Shown here piece by piece: positions 39,015 through 40,547 of a DNA stretch of 40,547 nt. How positions within the stretch are numbered: the stretch's first letter is position 1; every line of letters starts with the position of its first letter. The notes below the pieces were generated by a model, which made no database searches, had not been told where the DNA came from, and saw only the letters and a list, made by a program, of their open reading frames with translations. Source of the DNA: Methanobacteriota archaeon (GTDB lineage Archaea > Thermoplasmatota > Thermoplasmata > RBG-16-68-12); contig VBMA01000078.1 in assembly GCA_005878985.1 (NCBI GenBank), positions 1 through 40,547 on the forward strand. The letters run 5' to 3'. A program made the translations under genes and the position numbers.

Positions 39015-39855
39015 GGAGGCGATCCTCTCCATCGCGGAAGACCGGACGAGCGGTGCGTCGAAGCTGGCGCGCCTCGCCGTCGACGTGATGGGATTCGCGG
39101 TGATCGACGCGAAAGGTCATCCGGATCCGAAGGATCTCAACGAAGTCGCGAGGCGGCTCTCGGACGCGCAACCCGCGATGGCCATCGTGCACAACGTGGC
39201 CCACCTCGTCGCGCGACTCATTTCCGAGGGACTCGACCCACGGTCCGTCCTCGTGGAAGTCCGAACGGAGTTGGATCGTGCACGGGATCGGATCGCTCGG
39301 ACGTTCCTGAAGGTCGTGCCACCTCATGCAACGATCATCACGCTCAGCTACAGCGACAACGTCCTCGAGGCGATCAAGATGGCCCACGGCCGGGGACACG
39401 TCAACCGAGCGTACGTCCTGGAGTCCGGGCCCCTCTTCGAGGGACGGACGCTCGCGAGCGCCCTCTCGGATGCCGGAGTCCCATCCATGGCGATCCCGGA
39501 TGCGGAAGGCGCCTCGCTCCTCGCGCGGGCGTCGTGCGTCCTCGTCGGGGCGGACAGCGTCTTGCGCGACGGGGCGGTCGTCAACAAGGTCGGCACACGC
39601 GGTCTCGCCAGCGTCGCAGCGGACCGCAAGAAACCGTTCTACGTCGCGTGCGAGACGCTGAAGTTCGATGCCCGGTACGACGCGGCGACGTGGCCGGGTT
39701 TGCGCATCCCTTCGATGAATTCGACGTTCGAGGTCACGCCCTCGGACCTCGTCACCACGACCGTGACGGAACGGGGAACGTACGCGCCTGAGATCATCCG
39801 AACGATGCTGTCTCCCGGACGAGACGCCCGCCGACCCGGTGGGGCGGAAAGTTGA
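38995..39855 (+). CDS. eIF2B alpha/beta/delta-like protein, 286 aa
   Basis: The protein belongs to the eIF2B/MtnA/ribose-1,5-bisphosphate isomerase superfamily. Characteristic segments are TIITLSYSDNVLEAIKMAHG, RAYVLESGPLFEGRTLA, VGADSVLRDGAVVNKVGTRG and FYVACETLKFDARYD. The archaeal members are often called aIF2B-like, yet several are sugar-phosphate isomerases, and this one could be either; the key catalytic Cys of RuBP-forming isomerases is not evident. The first 20 bp overlap the MBL gene, giving translational coupling. Its stop overlaps the following TTG (TTGA). No signal peptide. Confidence 0.82.
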   Translation: MLPAPVEEAILSIAEDRTSGASKLARLAVDVMGFAVIDAKGHPDPKDLNEVARRLSDAQPAMAIVHNVAHLVARLISEGLDPRSVLVEVRTELDRARDRIARTFLKVVPPHATIITLSYSDNVLEAIKMAHGRGHVNRAYVLESGPLFEGRTLASALSDAGVPSMAIPDAEGASLLARASCVLVGADSVLRDGAVVNKVGTRGLASVAADRKKPFYVACETLKFDARYDAATWPGLRIPSMNSTFEVTPSDLVTTTVTERGTYAPEIIRTMLSPGRDARRPGGAES

Positions 39856-40268
39856 TTGTCGCCGTCCTCTTCCGTCAGCCGATGGTGGAACCGGAACCGC
39901 CGGCCGGCCTGGACCCGGTCGACCAGGGCATTCGACTGTTCAACGAGGAATACTTCTTCGAGGCCCACGAGGTCCTGGAGGATCTGTGGAAAAAGGAGCA
40001 CGGCAAGTCGAAGATGTTCCTCCAGGGCCTCATCCAAATCTGTGCGGCCTACCACCATTTCCAGAACGGCAATCTCATCGGAGCCGAGACGTTGCTCGAC
40101 CGGGGAGCCCAGAAGATGCGACCGTATCCCGCGGACTACCTCGGCATCGACGCGGCGAAGCTGCTCGCCCATGTGGACCAGGACCGCGAGCGAATTCGAA
40201 AGATGCTGAGAGGCGAAGCGGAGAACCGAGTCCTTGCGTTCCCGCGCATCGAACGTAAGATTCAATAA
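39852..40268 (+). CDS. DUF309 protein, 138 aa
   Basis: The DUF309 signature is plain: RLFNEEYFFEAHEVLEDLWK followed by FLQGLIQICAAYHHFQNGNL, a helical bundle with conserved EAHE and an aromatic-rich second helix. The function is unknown. Two starts are possible: TTG 39852, which overlaps the previous stop (TTGA) as in coupled genes, or ATG 39882, which gives MVEPEPPAGLDPVDQG. I give the longer form because the extra codons look like coding sequence, with no strong preference. It is the third gene in a co-directional series after the MBL and eIF2B-like genes. Confidence 0.83.
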   Translation: MIVAVLFRQPMVEPEPPAGLDPVDQGIRLFNEEYFFEAHEVLEDLWKKEHGKSKMFLQGLIQICAAYHHFQNGNLIGAETLLDRGAQKMRPYPADYLGIDAAKLLAHVDQDRERIRKMLRGEAENRVLAFPRIERKIQ

Positions 40269-40301
40269 GAACCGCCGCGGGAGCTAGATCCGGTGGGACA
40301 C

Positions 40302-40547
40302 ATGGATATCGAACCGGCCTTCCCCGGTCTCGATTCGACGACGAAGGCGCGCGTTGAGCGAACCTTCGCGGCGTTGAAGGGACGAGGCATCACCCCAATC
40401 TACGTCCGCGACCGTCCCGCTGCGCTCGAGACCGTCACTCGGCTAATCCCGAAGGGATCGGCGGTGGCCCACGGCAGCTCGACCACGCTCCTGGAAACCG
40501 GAATCATCGACCGGCTGAAGGACCCCGCATCCGGGTACCGGTACCTG
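40302..40547 (+). CDS. LUD-domain (LutC/YkgG-like) protein, N-terminal part
   Basis: Only 82 codons are present before the right edge. They show the start of a LUD (DUF162) domain: VERTFAALKGRGITPIYVRD, then GSAVAHGSSTTLLETGIID with the conserved glycine-serine turn. Proteins of this family occur in lactate-utilisation operons (LutB/LutC) and as stand-alone archaeal proteins of unclear role. ATG 40302 has GGTGGG about 5 nt upstream. It follows the DUF309 gene by 33 bp on the same strand. The C-terminus is not in the window. Confidence 0.8.
   Translation, partial: MDIEPAFPGLDSTTKARVERTFAALKGRGITPIYVRDRPAALETVTRLIPKGSAVAHGSSTTLLETGIIDRLKDPASGYRYL

Noticed and set aside
1-40547. CRISPR arrays, transposases, integrases, rRNA, toxin-antitoxin pairs
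   Set aside because: I looked for repeated spacers, terminal inverted repeats, and typical protein motifs of these and found none.

Overview
The window is GC-rich, densely coded archaeal chromosome. The archaeal calls rest on gene content: ArcS archaeosine synthase, PurP, DtdA-type D-aminoacyl-tRNA deacylase, class I lysyl-tRNA synthetase, Hel308, Cgi121, a GfcR-type regulator, a DUF835 protein, and tRNA genes with bulge-helix-bulge introns and no encoded CCA. Many genes have an archaeal TATA element 24-31 nt before the start codon, which fits leaderless mRNAs. A high-GC Thermoplasmatota-like lineage is my best guess, but the sequence alone does not settle it. There is no rRNA, CRISPR array, insertion sequence or prophage.

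Layout. 1-5.4 kb: a TPR protein running off the left edge, a small hypothetical gene, tRNA-Gly(TCC), a candidate 36-codon gene, a small membrane protein, arcS and a DUF835 protein. 5.5-9.8 kb: a secreted/membrane beta-propeller protein with a zinc-ribbon tail, then a tight three-gene nucleoside-salvage operon (phosphorylase, MTA/SAH-type deaminase, phosphoribosyltransferase) that can be read as a route from methylthioadenosine to IMP. 9.8-14 kb: a CPA2 antiporter, a small ORF, two paralogous winged-helix regulators with a paired palindromic operator, and a KaiC/GvpD-like ATPase. 14-17.6 kb: a genome-maintenance island with DUF72 and PolX sharing one symmetrical TATA box, and a uracil-DNA glycosylase fused to a NUDIX hydrolase. 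17.6-24 kb: a coiled-coil protein, Hsp20, a thioredoxin-like protein, dtdA, kptA, an RDD/zinc-ribbon membrane protein, a cation/Ca2+ exchanger, an SRPBCC protein and purP.

24.2-28.3 kb: a three-gene operon of bacterial flavour, with an alkyl-DHAP-synthase-like flavoprotein, a GlpD-type glycerol-3-phosphate dehydrogenase and a diacylglycerol-kinase-family lipid kinase. It is the most intriguing metabolic unit here because archaeal lipids are normally built on glycerol-1-phosphate. 28.3-30.4 kb: a tRNA-Gln(CTG) interrupted by two introns, each with a clean BHB motif, then lysS with an irregular start and a small membrane protein. 30.4-34.5 kb: gfcR, a DUF885 peptidase-like protein, and pyrK/pyrD. 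34.6-40.5 kb: a SnoaL-like protein, hel308 overlapping cgi121, tRNA-Leu(TAG), then a metallo-beta-lactamase, eIF2B-like, DUF309 and LUD-domain series running off the right edge.
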